DNA from: Antennarius striatus | Lineage: Eukaryota; Chordata; Actinopteri; Lophiiformes; Antennariidae | Assembly (NCBI RefSeq): GCF_040054535.1 | Contig: NC_090798.1 | Location: 367,001-431,000, forward strand | Direction of reading: 5' to 3' | DNA: 64,000 nucleotides | In this document: in pieces, positions 38,934 to 55,574 of the stretch | Numbering within the stretch: position 1 is the first letter of the stretch | How the letters are laid out: every line of letters begins with the position of its first letter | Notes under the pieces: generated by a model | Told to the model about the DNA's origin: nothing | The model's database searches: none | What the model saw: only the letters and a program-made list of their open reading frames with translations | Translations under genes and position numbers: made by a program

Positions 38934-39781
38934 TATCTGACATGGAGCAAACGAGCAGAAACGGGCGCCTCGTCAATCATTAACGGAAAGACTTTGAAAC
39001 GGTGTCACGTGGGCGCGCCGTTAAACACCGGGAGGGGTCGCGCCGGTCGGCCTGACGCGCAGCTTCACCCCCCCCCCCACCGTCAGGATTTATCTCATTA
39101 TCAGCCCGGTTTACCCCGAAAAACACCCTGGAGGCTTTTTAATTAACCCTTTAACTCCTCAGCGCAATCAATCGCACCTGCGCAGGGGAGCGCGCCGGGC
39201 GCGCCCCCGCCGATAAAGACGGAATTTAGGTCACCGGTCACCGATAGTTCACAACAATCATGGAGTCATTTTGTTTGAGTCAAGAAACCCCCAAAAGTGA
39301 GTCACCTGAACCGTTTGAAGGTGAAAGAACACCTGGAGGACCGGAAACACTCGCTCGAGACGTTTTGGGTTAATAACGGTTCGTTTCCGACTCTCTCAGG
39401 TGTGGACGGAACGTTTTCCGTGGAGTTTTGACGAGTTTTATTAAATAACGTAAAACCTTTAACACGTGTTGATCGATATCCGCGGTGAGAGACGGGTCTG
39501 ATTGATTATTTATTGATTTAAGCGGAGGAGGTTACCGGAGAGTCCAGACGGCGCACAAACGTTTTTAATATTAGCGGGAGAGAAATAAAACTTAATTCTG
39601 CAGCCACAGGTGTTGATTCCACTAAATTCACCAGGATTATAATTTAGTTTTTAATCCCTCCTAATTAACTAAAAGCCTTCACCCCCCCCCACCACCCACC
39701 TATGACTTTCCTCTCCGCCTGCGGCTTGTCTTCCACGGGTGGGGCCGCCGGTGGAGCGCTCAGCACCTCGGCGTCGGACAT
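37262..39781 (-). CDS. ybx2: Y-box binding protein with cold-shock domain
   Basis: Eight minus-strand exons are clear: 39700-39781, 38824-38887, 38714-38747, 38550-38639, 38131-38358, 37952-38040, 37713-37881 and 37515-37640. They begin [15 protein letters not shown] and include the full cold-shock domain ([20 protein letters not shown]1-like; VFVHQTAI, RNP2-like; [13 protein letters not shown]). The domain is followed by the family's alternating basic and acidic islands ([51 protein letters not shown]). Y-box proteins package and mask mRNA and bind Y-box promoters; YBX2 is the germ-cell member. ybx2 is chosen over ybx1 because of its place between slc2a4 and eif5a. The terminal exon is uncertain: after 37515 either the frame reads on to a stop near 37392 (ending APSE), or it splices to an acceptor near 37412 and ends near 37262. 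The start coordinate given assumes the latter. Confidence 0.8.
38891..38932. repeat. (CA)n tract at the Y-box exon 2 acceptor
   Basis: On the minus strand this reads (TG)n and lies directly upstream of the acceptor TTCCTGCAG before the exon starting at 38887, in place of an ordinary polypyrimidine tract. Confidence 0.93.
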
Positions 39782-41580
39782 GCTGGATGACTACACCTTC
39801 ACTCCGGAGTCCCCCCCCTCCTGCGCTCTGCCTAACTTTTCTTCTTCTCTCTCTTCTTCTTTGCTGTTTTCGGGGAGTTGGGATCCTTCACCTGGCGTCA
39901 GCGCCCCCGTGTGGATCCTCCTCCGAGTCCTCCGAGTCAAACCATATGATTTGGTCTTTAAAGAAATCTAAAATAAATCTAAATGTATTTTAGATAAAAT
40001 AAATACTGCGTTAAAGTTTATTTTAGTTGCTTTGGTTAAAAAAAATCTAATGGATAATTTGTTTACACAGTAAATAAAAGCAACAGTAAAAAACAAGACT
40101 AAATTCATTTAAAAAGGTTTGTATTTGTTAATTCCCTTTAATTGTGTATGAATTTTCTTCGTATCTCCACCAAGGAAGACGTTATTTCACTGACGTTGGT
40201 CTTTTGTTTGTTTGTTAACAGGATTACACAAGAAAACAAATGGAATGGACATCCTTATAGGGGAAAACTCAGGATTTATTTTGTACATCTTTAACATCAT
40301 GAAACTGATCATTTCTGATTATTATTCATAAACTCCCTGAGGGAACGGATTGAATCGGGAGTGGATCCCAACAGAGGGACAGATTCATGAACGTGTCAAA
40401 GTACATTTGGCCCATTTGTCAAATTAAACTTCATGACAGGTTATCATGACACTGGATGAAAGTGTCCTGCATAGAAAAACAAGTTCTTCTCGCTTCATGT
40501 AAAATCTATTGGGATTTTTGTCAGTTAGGTGTGAATGGATTTGGAGATCCTGATGAAGGAGTGGACTCATACTTTATTTAATGCAACAAGGGTTTGATTT
40601 GATTCAAGGGGGCTGTTGGCCAGAGGTTTGATCTGGAATAAGTGACCTAGTTGATTCCCAACTGAGTTTAGATGTTGTTCAAATGTAATTAATTAATCTC
40701 AGATACTTCCTTTCTGCTTTCATATTTCAAAACATACTCCATTGATGTGTTTGGTCCAACTTGATGGAAACAAATATCCAGTTTAACATTTAACTATTTT
40801 TAAAACGAGTTTGTGATTCTATAATCCCATTTAAACTTTATTCACGTGTTTAATTTGACAGAAGATTAAGAACGCGACCACTGATTGTTCATTTTGGGGT
40901 GCAGTAACTATATCCTGACCCTCAGTACATAGGTCATAGTACTCCAGTTGCAGCACCAAATTTAGCAGCAAGAACTGCCAAGTTCAACGAAACCATTTGC
41001 TGTGCAGAGAAGCCATGGAATGAAAAGAGGCTGTAATTAGAAGTGTAATTATTAGAGGCAGAGAAAGTTAGCAGGAGAGCAGACTGACAGGATGTCTTTG
41101 TTTCGTTTTCGATGACGACATCGTGCAGTTTTTAGCCTGTAGTGATTGTGCGTTTGTGTACAGCAGGAGCTCCAGTCGGAGTTAAATGGATCTGGGGAGC
41201 GGACTGCTCCATGCTGCACTAGAATGAAAAGCTGCGCATGCGCAGAATATGCTGAATTTTGTTTCAAGGGCCTCGCAGAGAAGCTGCGTCAAGTTTTTTG
41301 ATGTTAGTCACCGAGAGACAGGAAGTTTCAGTTTCACTTCAAAATAAAAATGTTGGTAAAATTACGTCAGTGGAAAGGAACGCGTGTATGTTTAGTACAC
41401 TACAGTAATCATCGAGCCGCCCCATATTTGATTCATTTTAAATAAAATATTAATCTAATATTCTAATATAAAAGTGTTAAATTATGTAATCTGAAAGACA
41501 TTACAAAGCATAAATCACCGTCATAATAGCAAAATTAGACCGAGGCTGTCATGACATCTTGAAGGGATTTTATTCTGACA
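39782..41580. other. Intergenic region between ybx2 and eif5a
   Basis: This is upstream sequence of both divergent genes. The first 150 bases are CT-rich and may be ybx2 5' UTR. The remainder is AT-rich. No gene or clear element was recognised. Confidence 0.5.
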
Positions 41581-43065
41581 GGTCCAACAGGAAGTTGACT
41601 CCCCACCCGCCGTCACGTCCGGCAGCTGGACGAGCGGCGACGGGAGGTGGAGCGCAGCTACCGCCAGTGCAGACATAGCGGTTCAGGCCTCCGGTTTTCC
41701 TCCGCCTGGTGGTTGACTCTCGCCGCGCCGCACCTCTTCACGGGGCAGCCCGCAGCCCGGATCTCAGAACCAGAACCAGACGAGAGCCGAGTCGGAACCA
41801 CGGGAATGAAAGGACAATCACACTGCTAGCTAAAGGACAACGGGAGCGACGTCACACACCAGCCGACAGGAGGCGCCTTTCCCCGGCCACAAAAACCGTT
41901 AGCGCGGCGGCAGAAGGGGGAGGAATTACCGGGAGCCCGTCGATCCGGACCAGACCGAGGAGAGACCGAACCCCGCGGTGAGTTCCTCGGTCTACCGGGG
42001 CGGGTGTGCTGCCCGGTGTGGACCCGGAGCCGCGGCGGGTCCCGCTCCGCCGGAGGGCCACAAACAGCTAACCCTCCGCCGCGTCTGGCTCCACTCAGAC
42101 CCCGTGGGGGGGCGAACCGGTCCCCACGGGGGTAGTTCGGGTTAAAACCTTTAAATCTGCACAAATAAATGAAGTGTTTGCCCCCCCCCCCTAAACTCTC
42201 CGAACTGAGCCGTAACTTCTGTCTGTGGAAAATCACGAGTATTAGCTTAGTCATGACCCCCCAGCGGGATTACCGACCCCCACCGGGGGCGGCATGGAGG
42301 CACCGCATGGGTGGCAGACCGGGGGGGGGGGTTTACCGGAGCCGTTAACGGACACCAGGGGGGTGATGGCGGTGCTTTTCGCTCAGGCTTCGGCCTGGAC
42401 ACCTCGGTGCGGGCCGCGGACGTGGTGCTAGGCCGCAGCCCGCCCGGGCCCCCGTGAGTCACACCGGGGTGTGCCGATCCGGGGTTTACCGGGGATTGTC
42501 CCGTTAGGAGTCCCCGTCAGCGGCAGGCTTGACCGCCGGTGAAGCGGGTTTCCTGTGTGGGGGGGGGTCACACCTGTTGGCTCCTGGCGCTTCGGTCGGG
42601 GTGTAGCCTTTTGCAGCTGCCGGTGCTTCCGTTGCGTGCCGTGTACTCGTGGCAGCTCACCGGGACCGGTTCTTTGTGAATCCGCTCCTCTCAGCGCCGC
42701 GAAAGATGACGTCACGTCCCAACGCTGACTTGTTTTGAGATGATTTGATGACGTCATTGTGTTCATCCACCGCCCCCTCTGGTTCTCAGGGATTTGATTT
42801 GATTTTTTTGGAGCCCATCCTGCTGGACTCCCCTCCTGCCCCCCCAGCAGCGGTTTGATGGGGTGGACTCTCCTCCACCCCCCAGGTTTAAATGGTCCCA
42901 GAGGCTGACTCACATGTCCCTGGTGTGTGTGTGTGTGTGTGTGGGGGGGGGGGGTCTGGACAGAAACACCAGACAGTCATGGAAGAAGTTCCTGTACTTC
43001 AGGACAAACAGCCTGTTTGAAAAGAATGGATGCTGCTGTAGGAGAAGAGGTCTACTCTATCTGTT

Positions 43066-43150
<85 letters not shown>

Positions 43151-43995
43151 GGGGCCTGTATGCATACAGATAAATAGAGCTGCTCCACACTCCAAACCTT
43201 TTCCCTTCCCCAGCAGTGAACAGACCTGCTGCCCCCAGAACAACATGGTGTGTCACCACGTCCTGATCGATTTTACATTCAGTTCAATAGAATTAAAGTT
43301 GACTTTATTGATTTTCTGAAATAGATTCCTATTCTGAATATTACTCCTCCATCATTATCAGGAAGTTTGTCAGAAGTCGGTTCTTTTTAGCGCCGCCCCT
43401 TTTAAAACATTAAGATCTAAAATGTATTTGAGGACCACCGGCAACTTTTTGTTCCTTTAACATCACAGCCTGAAACGTCTCCTCAAACGGAAGATGTAGT
43501 CTGTTGAACGGAGGACCAAGTCATCCTGTGTTCCTTCTACCCCAACGACATGAGAACCCTCCATGAACACAAAAAACTCATAATTACACCACATCCATAC
43601 AAACTCAGTGAAGCATGACGTGGAGAATGTAGTTAGACCAAACCAATTTCACCTGATGGCAGAAACGTGTTTGTGTGATCAGGACAAGGTGTCTGTTTTT
43701 ATTGGATGACCTGCCCCCCCCTGAATGTGCTCAGATCACGTGAGCGATCCCGGTGTGCACCGGTGCTCCTGATCCGGCTCTGACAGTCAGGATCTGTAGG
43801 GATCGGTCGCTGTGGCCCAGAGACAAAACCCTTTGTCCTCTTTGACGGCCGGTTTAAGCTCAGCTGAGGTTCCGGGGGGGAACCTGAGAACAGTCACTCA
43901 GAACACCTCCGCTGTAACGTAACGTCTGTCCGGTTTCACCCCATGTCTGCTCCTCAGTCCGCTCTAAAGGCTTCCTGCTCTTCTCCACAGCAGCC
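41581..43995 (+). promoter_or_regulatory. eif5a: CpG-rich eif5a promoter, 5' UTR exon and first intron
   Basis: From about 41580 to 42700 the sequence is markedly CpG-rich, fitting the promoter of a housekeeping gene. A donor-like CCGCG/gtgagt at about 41980 could end a non-coding first exon, spliced to the acceptor TCCACAG/CAGCC just before the ATG at 43996. The rest is intron with a CA tract at 43068-43148 and a GT/G tract at about 42923-42954. The exon is inferred. Confidence 0.5.
43068..43148. repeat. (CA)n microsatellite in probable eif5a first intron
   Basis: A pure CA tract of about 40 units. Confidence 0.97.
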
Positions 43996-45299
43996 ATGGC
44001 AGATCCAGATCTGGACTTCCAGACAGGTGATGCTGGGGCATCCGCCACCTACCCCATGCAGTGCTCGGCTCTGCGCAAGAATGGCTACGTGGTGCTGAAG
44101 GGACGACCCTGCAAGATCGTGGAGATGTCCACCTCCAAGACCGGCAAGCATGGCCATGCTAAGGTGAGTGGACGGCGTCCACAAGCATCCAGATTTACTG
44201 CATAGAATAGACTCCAATTAATGTGTCTTCATACTTCTTTGTACTAAAATAAATACGTTTGTTAGCACCACTGGTTCCACTAGAGGGCAGCAAAGAGTCG
44301 GTTTTCTCAGGCGCGTAAATTCATCAGTAGAGATGTAATTAAACCACTGCTGTGAACAAGGACAGCTGTAATCCTGCACTTTTTACGGCTGATATTACTT
44401 AAAAACGATGGAGTCTAAAGTTTTAACATGAAGTAAATGCGACAACAAAAGGTAAACTTGGCTAGTCAGCTAATATTCACTGTTACCACACAAGGCAGTG
44501 AGCCAGCCCAGCGTCTTCCTCACCGCCTTTTATTTTTCGAAGCTCTCACCAACGGCTGAGAGATTGACTCTTCTCCGGCCACGCCCTGCTCAGTTCCCTC
44601 TGCCAGCTTCCTTTTAGTCTCTTCTCCGTCGGGGGGGTGATGGAGGGCTGACCCGGCTCCGTTGGCAGCTCTCCTGGCCCCGGTGCTGATTTCACGGCTG
44701 GCAAGTGTGAACATTACCTGCTGCAGTGCGTCAACACCCGTGTGGGGGAATCAAACTCCGGCTGCTGAGCGTCTGAGCTGCTCTGGTGTCTGAAGTAGCG
44801 TCAAATGGAATCCTTCACTCTGTCCGTTTCCTGCAGGTCCACCTGGTTGGTATCGACATCTTCTCCGGCAAGAAGTATGAAGACATCTGTCCCTCCACCC
44901 ACAACATGGACGTCCCCAACATCAAGAGAATGGATTATCAGGTGAGGCCGGCGGCGGGAGGATGGCGGCGGTCGCCATGGAGGTTCACAGTGGTCTCACT
45001 CTGTCCCCTCCCTCACCCCCCCAGCTGATCGGGATCCAGGATGGCTACCTCTCCCTGCTCCAGGACAGCGGCGACGTGAGAGAGGACCTGAAGATCCCCG
45101 AGGGAGACCTGGGCAAAGAGATCGAATGCAAGCACGACTCCGGAGAGGAGATCCTGGTCAGTCCTCGGCTCGCGAGCCCAACGGGTCTCAAACCGGACCG
45201 AACGTCAGCGTCTGTTAATCCCCTCCTCTTTTCCAGATCACCGTTCAGAATGCAATGCATGAAGAGGCTGCAGTCGGCATCAAAGCCTTGGCTAAATAA
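43996..45299 (+). CDS. eif5a: Translation factor eIF5A (hypusine-containing)
   Basis: Four exons join in frame: 43996-44163, 44837-44941, 45025-45156 and 45237-45299, giving 155 residues. eIF5A binds the ribosomal E site and relieves stalling at proline-rich and other difficult stretches, and aids termination. The N-terminal SH3-like domain carries the invariant loop [12 protein letters not shown], whose lysine (residue 51 here) is the site converted to hypusine by DHPS and DOHH. The C-terminal OB fold includes [21 protein letters not shown] and ends [10 protein letters not shown]. The protein is one residue longer than human eIF5A because of MADPDLDF at the start. A 3' UTR intron is possible (donor CTGCAG/gtaaac near 45309, acceptor near 45600). 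A likely polyadenylation hexamer is at 46364-46369, almost touching that of gps2. Teleosts often have two eif5a copies. Confidence 0.97.
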
Positions 45300-46833
45300 T
45301 CCACTGCAGGTAAACACCCAGTTATTTCCTTTAGTTACAACAGGAGCCTCTGCTTCTGTTTCCACGTTGCTGCATTGAATAATGACTTTGTGCATTCGTA
45401 CTTTGAACACACTCGTCTGGTTTGTTCCATTCTGACGCGTTTGTGTATCATAACTCTGTTCTGATTCTATTGTTAATCAATACTGAGCAGTGATCAATGA
45501 ACGGCTCTCGTCCAGCAGCGTTTGTTCCGTTCGCTTGTTGAACCTAAATCGACGCCCTGATCTTGATGCTGATTGTTTCCTGTTTTCTCTCGTCTGCACA
45601 GAAACAGTTTGTCCCATGTTTCCTCTGTAGCTCAGACAGTCTCATTAAAATCTATTCTCCCTCATCTCACCCCCCCCCCTCCTTGTAATTGTGTTTCAGG
45701 GGCAAACGAGATGCACTGGACCCGGGGAACAGGAGGGGATATTGCCTCGTCAATGCTATTATCCCTCTTTATTTCTTCCCGTCTTGGTTTTCCATACTTT
45801 CCCCCTGAATGTTTTGACCCTCCTTTGGGTTCTATTAGGAAAAAAAACTGGTAAATAATTGGAATCAAGTCACATGTAAACATGTTTGAGTCCCGACATA
45901 TAAAACGAGTCATAAAGGAAGTTATGAGACTGAAGACTGAGTTATTATTGGGTAGCTGCCTTCAATCAGGGTCAAGGAAGGTGTTTTATGTTTCCCTGTT
46001 TTATAAAGGGCTTCAGCTCCAGATCTGCTTCATTCTGTTCATCATCGTGTCGATTAAATTTAAGTCACACCAAGGCTGTTTCTTTTTGTATTTCAAGTGT
46101 CAAAGGAAACTCCTGAATACTAATTCTAGTCTGAGGAAAAGTCCTTCATGTAGATCATAATTTGCCCCCCCCCAAACCCGGTCCTTAGACCCCCCCTTTG
46201 CAGAGGCCGTCAGAGCAGGCCTTCACTTGGACCTGTTTGGAGAATTAAGAGAACGATTGGGCGTGTTCTCCGATCAGGAGGCGATGAGTTGTGGCTTTTT
46301 GCGATCCCAATGTGTTCATGCAGCAACTAAACTGTCAGAATGTCTTCATGGCCAAAAAACAGGAATAAAGATCACACAAACTGTTGCACGTGGCGTTTGC
46401 TTGTTGATTTATTAAGCAACAAAACCCCCGAACCGCAGGGAGGGGACCTGAACTACATACAAGCTGCAGAAGAACTGCCTGCGATCAGTCAGACAAGATC
46501 ACTCGTTAAGTTTCAGCCAGATTGATCGGTGATCACGTGACCTCAGCAGAGACATTCAACAACAAAGTGATGCTGACGAGGAGCCTTGGAGTCGTTCGTT
46601 GAGCTGCAGACGCTGAACGTTTGTAATAAGACCTCATTCATGCAACATTAATACTGCAGCGCTCACGAGTCTGATCCCCATGAAGGTGAAATAATCTTTT
46701 ACAAACATTTATGGTGACAGAGACCTGCTGGTGTTACTGAGTTCAGCGAAGCTCAAACACGAGCAATGAAGGAAATCGCAGCGTCAAATGAAGCCTGTCT
46801 GTTCTGGGATCCCAGCAGCGCTGCAGGTGACGG
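45300..46833. other. Convergent 3' ends of eif5a (+) and gps2 (-)
   Basis: The plus-strand hexamer AATAAA (46364-46369) and minus-strand hexamer (46408-46413) lie only about 40 bases apart and face each other. No other gene was seen in the stretch. Confidence 0.55.
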
Positions 46834-48880
46834 CTACTTTCCATGGTGGTAAAACCTCTGGCCGCTCTGGCTGTGGGGGAGGAAGCCGTGGCGAGCGGCG
46901 CCCTGGGGGGAGCTCTGGAACGGAGACTGGAAACAGAAATGACTGAGCTAAGAGGTTGAAATGAAAAAGCTTTTCCATGTGGGCAGCGGGCGGTGGGTGA
47001 GGTCTTACCTTGGCAGTGGGGATCTGGACCGACATCGACGATGTGGGCATCAGCCCCGGAGCAGACGGATGCATGGTGGGGGGGTGAAGCGGCCTCAAAG
47101 CCCCCTGGAAGAACCAGACGGGACATTAACACGTGATGTCACACTGCAACAAAGCGACTGCAAAGGATTTGTTCTTACGGTGTCGGTGAAGCCGGACTGC
47201 TGGTTGGCGTGTTCCAGCTGCTTCTGGAGGGGGATCCCGGCTCCAGGGATGTAGCCTGATCGATGGAAAGATTATCGGTTATAACTAGTGAATCAGTGAT
47301 ACTAAACACAGAGTGTGTGACGGAACAGTGGGAGGATGAGGAACTGACCGGGCTGGGAGGTGAAATGACCGTGGACGGGGTAGCCGGTCTGCTGGTGGGG
47401 GAGGTACTGCATGGCCTGGAACGCAGACGCACCTGGTGGAGAAAGGAGGAGACTTTGTTCACATTCACACCCCAACGAGCAGGAAAAGGTTTTCATCCTG
47501 CCTGTAGGACGTTTATTTCACCAGCTGGTGCGTTATCTGTGTCCTTTACCTCTGATCTGAGAGCTGCTTGCGTAGCTGACAGGCACAGACGGTCCCGGGG
47601 CGTAAGTGGACGGGCGCTGGGCCTGAGCCACCCCGTAGGGCTCGTGGACGCCCTGGCCCCCGCTGAACTGGCCGTGCTCTGCCGGGCCTGAGCTGAACCC
47701 CGGGGTTTGATAGTGACGTGGCTGAGACAGCAGAAGGACGGGAAAATGATGTGAAGCGACTTTTAACACCGGAAAAACCAGGAATTAAAAGCGACCAAGT
47801 TCCCTTTTCCTCACCGGAATCACGGCTGCGGGGAACAGCTGCTTGCTTCGTTCTCCGAGCAGCGCGCCAGGTCGACTGTGGCTGACGGAGCCGCCTGAAG
47901 AGCCAATCAGAGGGCAGAGTTTCCTGATGCAAACGTCAACAGGAGGCTGATGGTTTCAGAGGGAACCTGCCTCACTTACCCTGGATGCTGAGGAGGTGCT
48001 GCCCTGCATGCATGGGCAGGCTGGACTGGTAGCTGGCTGACGTCAGTGTTGTTATATCACTAAAAACAAGAAACACAATGCAACCAAATACGAACATTTT
48101 TTAACATTGCATCATTTTTTTTTTTGTCGCATCCTGAATACCTCTGCTCCTTTCGGCGTCGCTTCTCCTCCTCGTGAAGAACTTTTTTAAGTTGCAAGAA
48201 GAGCTGGTGTTTCTCTTCCTGGAGTCCTTGAAGCTTTTCACCCATCTTCATAACCTGAAGTTAAGATCGGGAATGAGCCCCGCAGTAAATACGGACTACA
48301 ACATACAGATTGCAGACAGACATTGCATTTCTTTTTTAAATTTTCCAAACCTGCTCCTTGGTTTCTTCCAAAGACATCCTCTCCTCTATTTCTTTTGTCC
48401 TCTTCCGCTCTTCCTCCTCTTTCATCTTCTGCTCCATCATTTTGTCGACCTCTTCCTCCTCTGGAAATTTATATTCACATTGTCCAGTAATGGAAAACAT
48501 ATTTAAATAAAATACTGACGTAACAACAGTATTATTATATAGAAAATGTACTCCGCAATAATAAAGATTTTGATATCATTGATATGAAATGATGACTGAA
48601 TAATTCTAATACTGGAGTATTAATTCAAAGTAGAATGCTGTGTTGTGTTTTAAAAGCTATTTATACTGAGACTTTCCTGTTTGACAGAACTGAAATGCAA
48701 TGTTTGATCATTCAAGTGTTTCTGGTTTAAATCAGTGAACTAAACGCAGTGACTGAAGACGAGGGGACTGCAGGCTGAACGGCCACCTTGTCTCTTGCGC
48801 TCCCTCTCCCTCATGATGTGCTTGTGGAGGGCTCTGGCCATCGCGTTGGACAGCTTGGGTCTCTCCAGCAGGGCGGGCAT
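46834..48880 (-). CDS. gps2: G protein pathway suppressor 2 (NCoR/SMRT complex subunit)
   Basis: Ten minus-strand exons join in frame: 48787-48880, 48351-48460, 48142-48254, 47980-48059, 47815-47894, 47550-47721, 47349-47432, 47179-47255, 47009-47104 and 46834-46926, giving 332 residues. GPS2 is an integral part of the NCoR/SMRT-HDAC3 corepressor, inhibits UBC13-dependent ubiquitin chains and moves between mitochondria and nucleus. The start MPALLERPKLSNAMARALHK is the family's N-terminus. A long charged coiled coil follows (VDKMMEQKMKEEEERK, SLEETKEQ, LQEEKHQLFLQLKKVLHEEEK), which binds SMRT and TBL1. Then comes a low-complexity Q/P/G/S/Y tail containing LTSASYQSSL, EHGQFSGGQG, AVQYL-like AMQYLPHQQ, QKQLEHANQQSGF and the terminal RFYHHGK. 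Length and order match mammalian GPS2 as I know it. The gene is convergent with eif5a. Confidence 0.96.
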
Positions 48881-49985
48881 GGTGACGGGCAGCGGGGGGG
48901 CCAGCTGGGTGGGGGGAGGACACAATTTAAATCAGCTGTCAGAGAGCTCAACACACACCTGGCGCAGGTACCAGGGTCTCCATCGCCGATGACGACACAA
49001 GCTGCGTAACGGTACGAGGCCTAAGTAGCTGCTAGCCAGCTAGCGTCTAAGCTAGCAGTGGCTAATGTGGAGATACGCTATTAACGTAACATAACAAACG
49101 GTATATAGTTAGTTTATTAAAGTGAAATGTGTGTATTTGTTTTATTTGATAATAAATGACGTTAGAATTTGTAAAGCATTGGTGAGAGTTTTATTTTTTA
49201 CTATAACTGACAGCCAGCGGTGACTAGCTGCCTCCATTAGCGATGCGCGTTTGTAGCATTTTTAGCTACGTCTTGTCGGATAAATCAGAGAACAAAATGT
49301 CTTACTTTTCTTTCGTTGTGAGTCGTTTAATAAGAACTCAACCGGTTGCCGGTTTCTAGACTGACTATCTGGAGAAATTCACTGGAATCAAGTCAAAACT
49401 TCCATCCAGACTATAAACAGACGCCTTTTTCCCGTCCGGATGACAATATTGAGCTTCCGGTGTTAAACTTGACATCCGATTTCCCTATCCCCTCTAAAGA
49501 ACTGCATGATGGGAATTGTAGTTATACCTGTATTTCGATAAAGCGTTGTAAACAAATTTATTTTTACTGAAACTCTGTATAGATAGAATTTTTGAACCTT
49601 TTCGGGAAAAACACTTAAAAGTATTTTTTCACCATCTTTTCAAATTAATTCACATTTCAAACAAAAGTAAATGTAATATGTTCACATTTGGTGGTTATCA
49701 TATATTCTTGGCAATTTTTCAAAGTCAAAGGGTTATATTTAATTTAACATAATAAGTATTGTTTCCTGATACCTAAAAAAAAATTGGATTCAGTTTAATC
49801 CAATTCCCACAGAACAAAAACAAAAACAAAACATGGTCTTGCGTGACAAGGAACCATGCATTATTTGATAAGATAACCTATGCAAACACAAGAACAATGC
49901 CTGAACTCCAGTCAGGGTACAGATTGTTCTATCCCGAAATGTCAAATGTGTGATTTTTGGCTACAGATAAAAGTGAACCTGACTT
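48881..49985. other. gps2 upstream region
   Basis: This probably contains the gps2 5' UTR and promoter. A donor/acceptor arrangement for a non-coding exon is possible but not resolved. It holds a ZNF143/THAP11-type motif at 49504-49523; the rest is AT-rich up to the gabarap polyadenylation site. Confidence 0.5.
49504..49523 (-). promoter_or_regulatory. ZNF143/THAP11 (SBS-type) binding motif upstream of gps2
   Basis: On the minus strand, AACTACAATTCCCATCATGC matches the long consensus ACTACAATTCCC(A/-)xCATGC used by ZNF143 and THAP11 at housekeeping promoters. It lies about 620 bases upstream of the gps2 ATG, near where transcription could start. Confidence 0.65.
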
Positions 49986-50951
49986 AGCACAAAGACAAAA
50001 AAGACTGATTCTTTATTGGCAAGCTTGTCAATGATATGACCCAAAATATTCAATAAAAACAAGAGACAGATAATTTTTCATCACATTTTATCATGTATGG
50101 TCATAAGTGGAGAGAAAAAGCCAGTAATGCAGCTGTATACAGAGTACATTTGTTTTTTTTCTTTAAAAAAGGAGACAAATGTAAAAAAAAAAGAAAAAAA
50201 AGTCACACTCAGCTTTACAACACCTTCAGAAATTAGCCATCTAAAATGAACCATAACAACAATAATTATAGTAGCAGTCAAAATAATGAGTTTTATCACT
50301 GAAAGCAGAAGATGATTGTTTAGTTTTACTCCATGCTACGTACAGATGTCGGGCATCAACACTAGATCCAATTCACAGACTTCAGTACCTGGTGAATTAA
50401 AGAAAGGAAATACCAAGCTTCTTACATGTTTTAGGAAAAAAGAACTGCAAAAGTTATCCTTCACACTGCCAGAGAAATAAAATAACCTGTGTAGATTCTA
50501 TGAATTACCTACACCAACCTGCAAACCATTTCATCCTCCTTGCAAGCCAACAAAAGAACACAACAAGTAACTACCTTATTTGTCCTTTTGAAATCACATA
50601 CTCTGACTTTCTTCACTAAACCCTGGGGCAGGTATAATCACAGCCTCATGCTAATGTTATTACATTACTCTTCTCAGTGCTTTTGGTAAAGTATGATCAA
50701 ATATGACACAAGAAAATAACTGGCCACGAGACCATTCAACCAAAGTTGCTACTGAAAAACAAAAGTGGAGGCAAATACAATTCAGATTGCAGAATTATAA
50801 AGACGTTGATGGATGGGAGCGGGGTTATGTATAGGATGCAAGTGCGTTTGATATTTTACTCTTGGAACTCTAAGCTGCTGAGCTGGATTTAATATTTAAA
50901 TGAATGATGGAGGTCTCAGAAAGATGGGTGGTGTTTTGAGGGGTCGGGGGA
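49986..50951 (-). other. gabarap: Probable gabarap 3' UTR
   Basis: AT-rich sequence between the gabarap stop and a minus-strand polyadenylation hexamer at 50012-50017, about 930 bases. No coding signal was seen. Confidence 0.55.
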
Positions 50952-55574
<4,623 letters not shown>

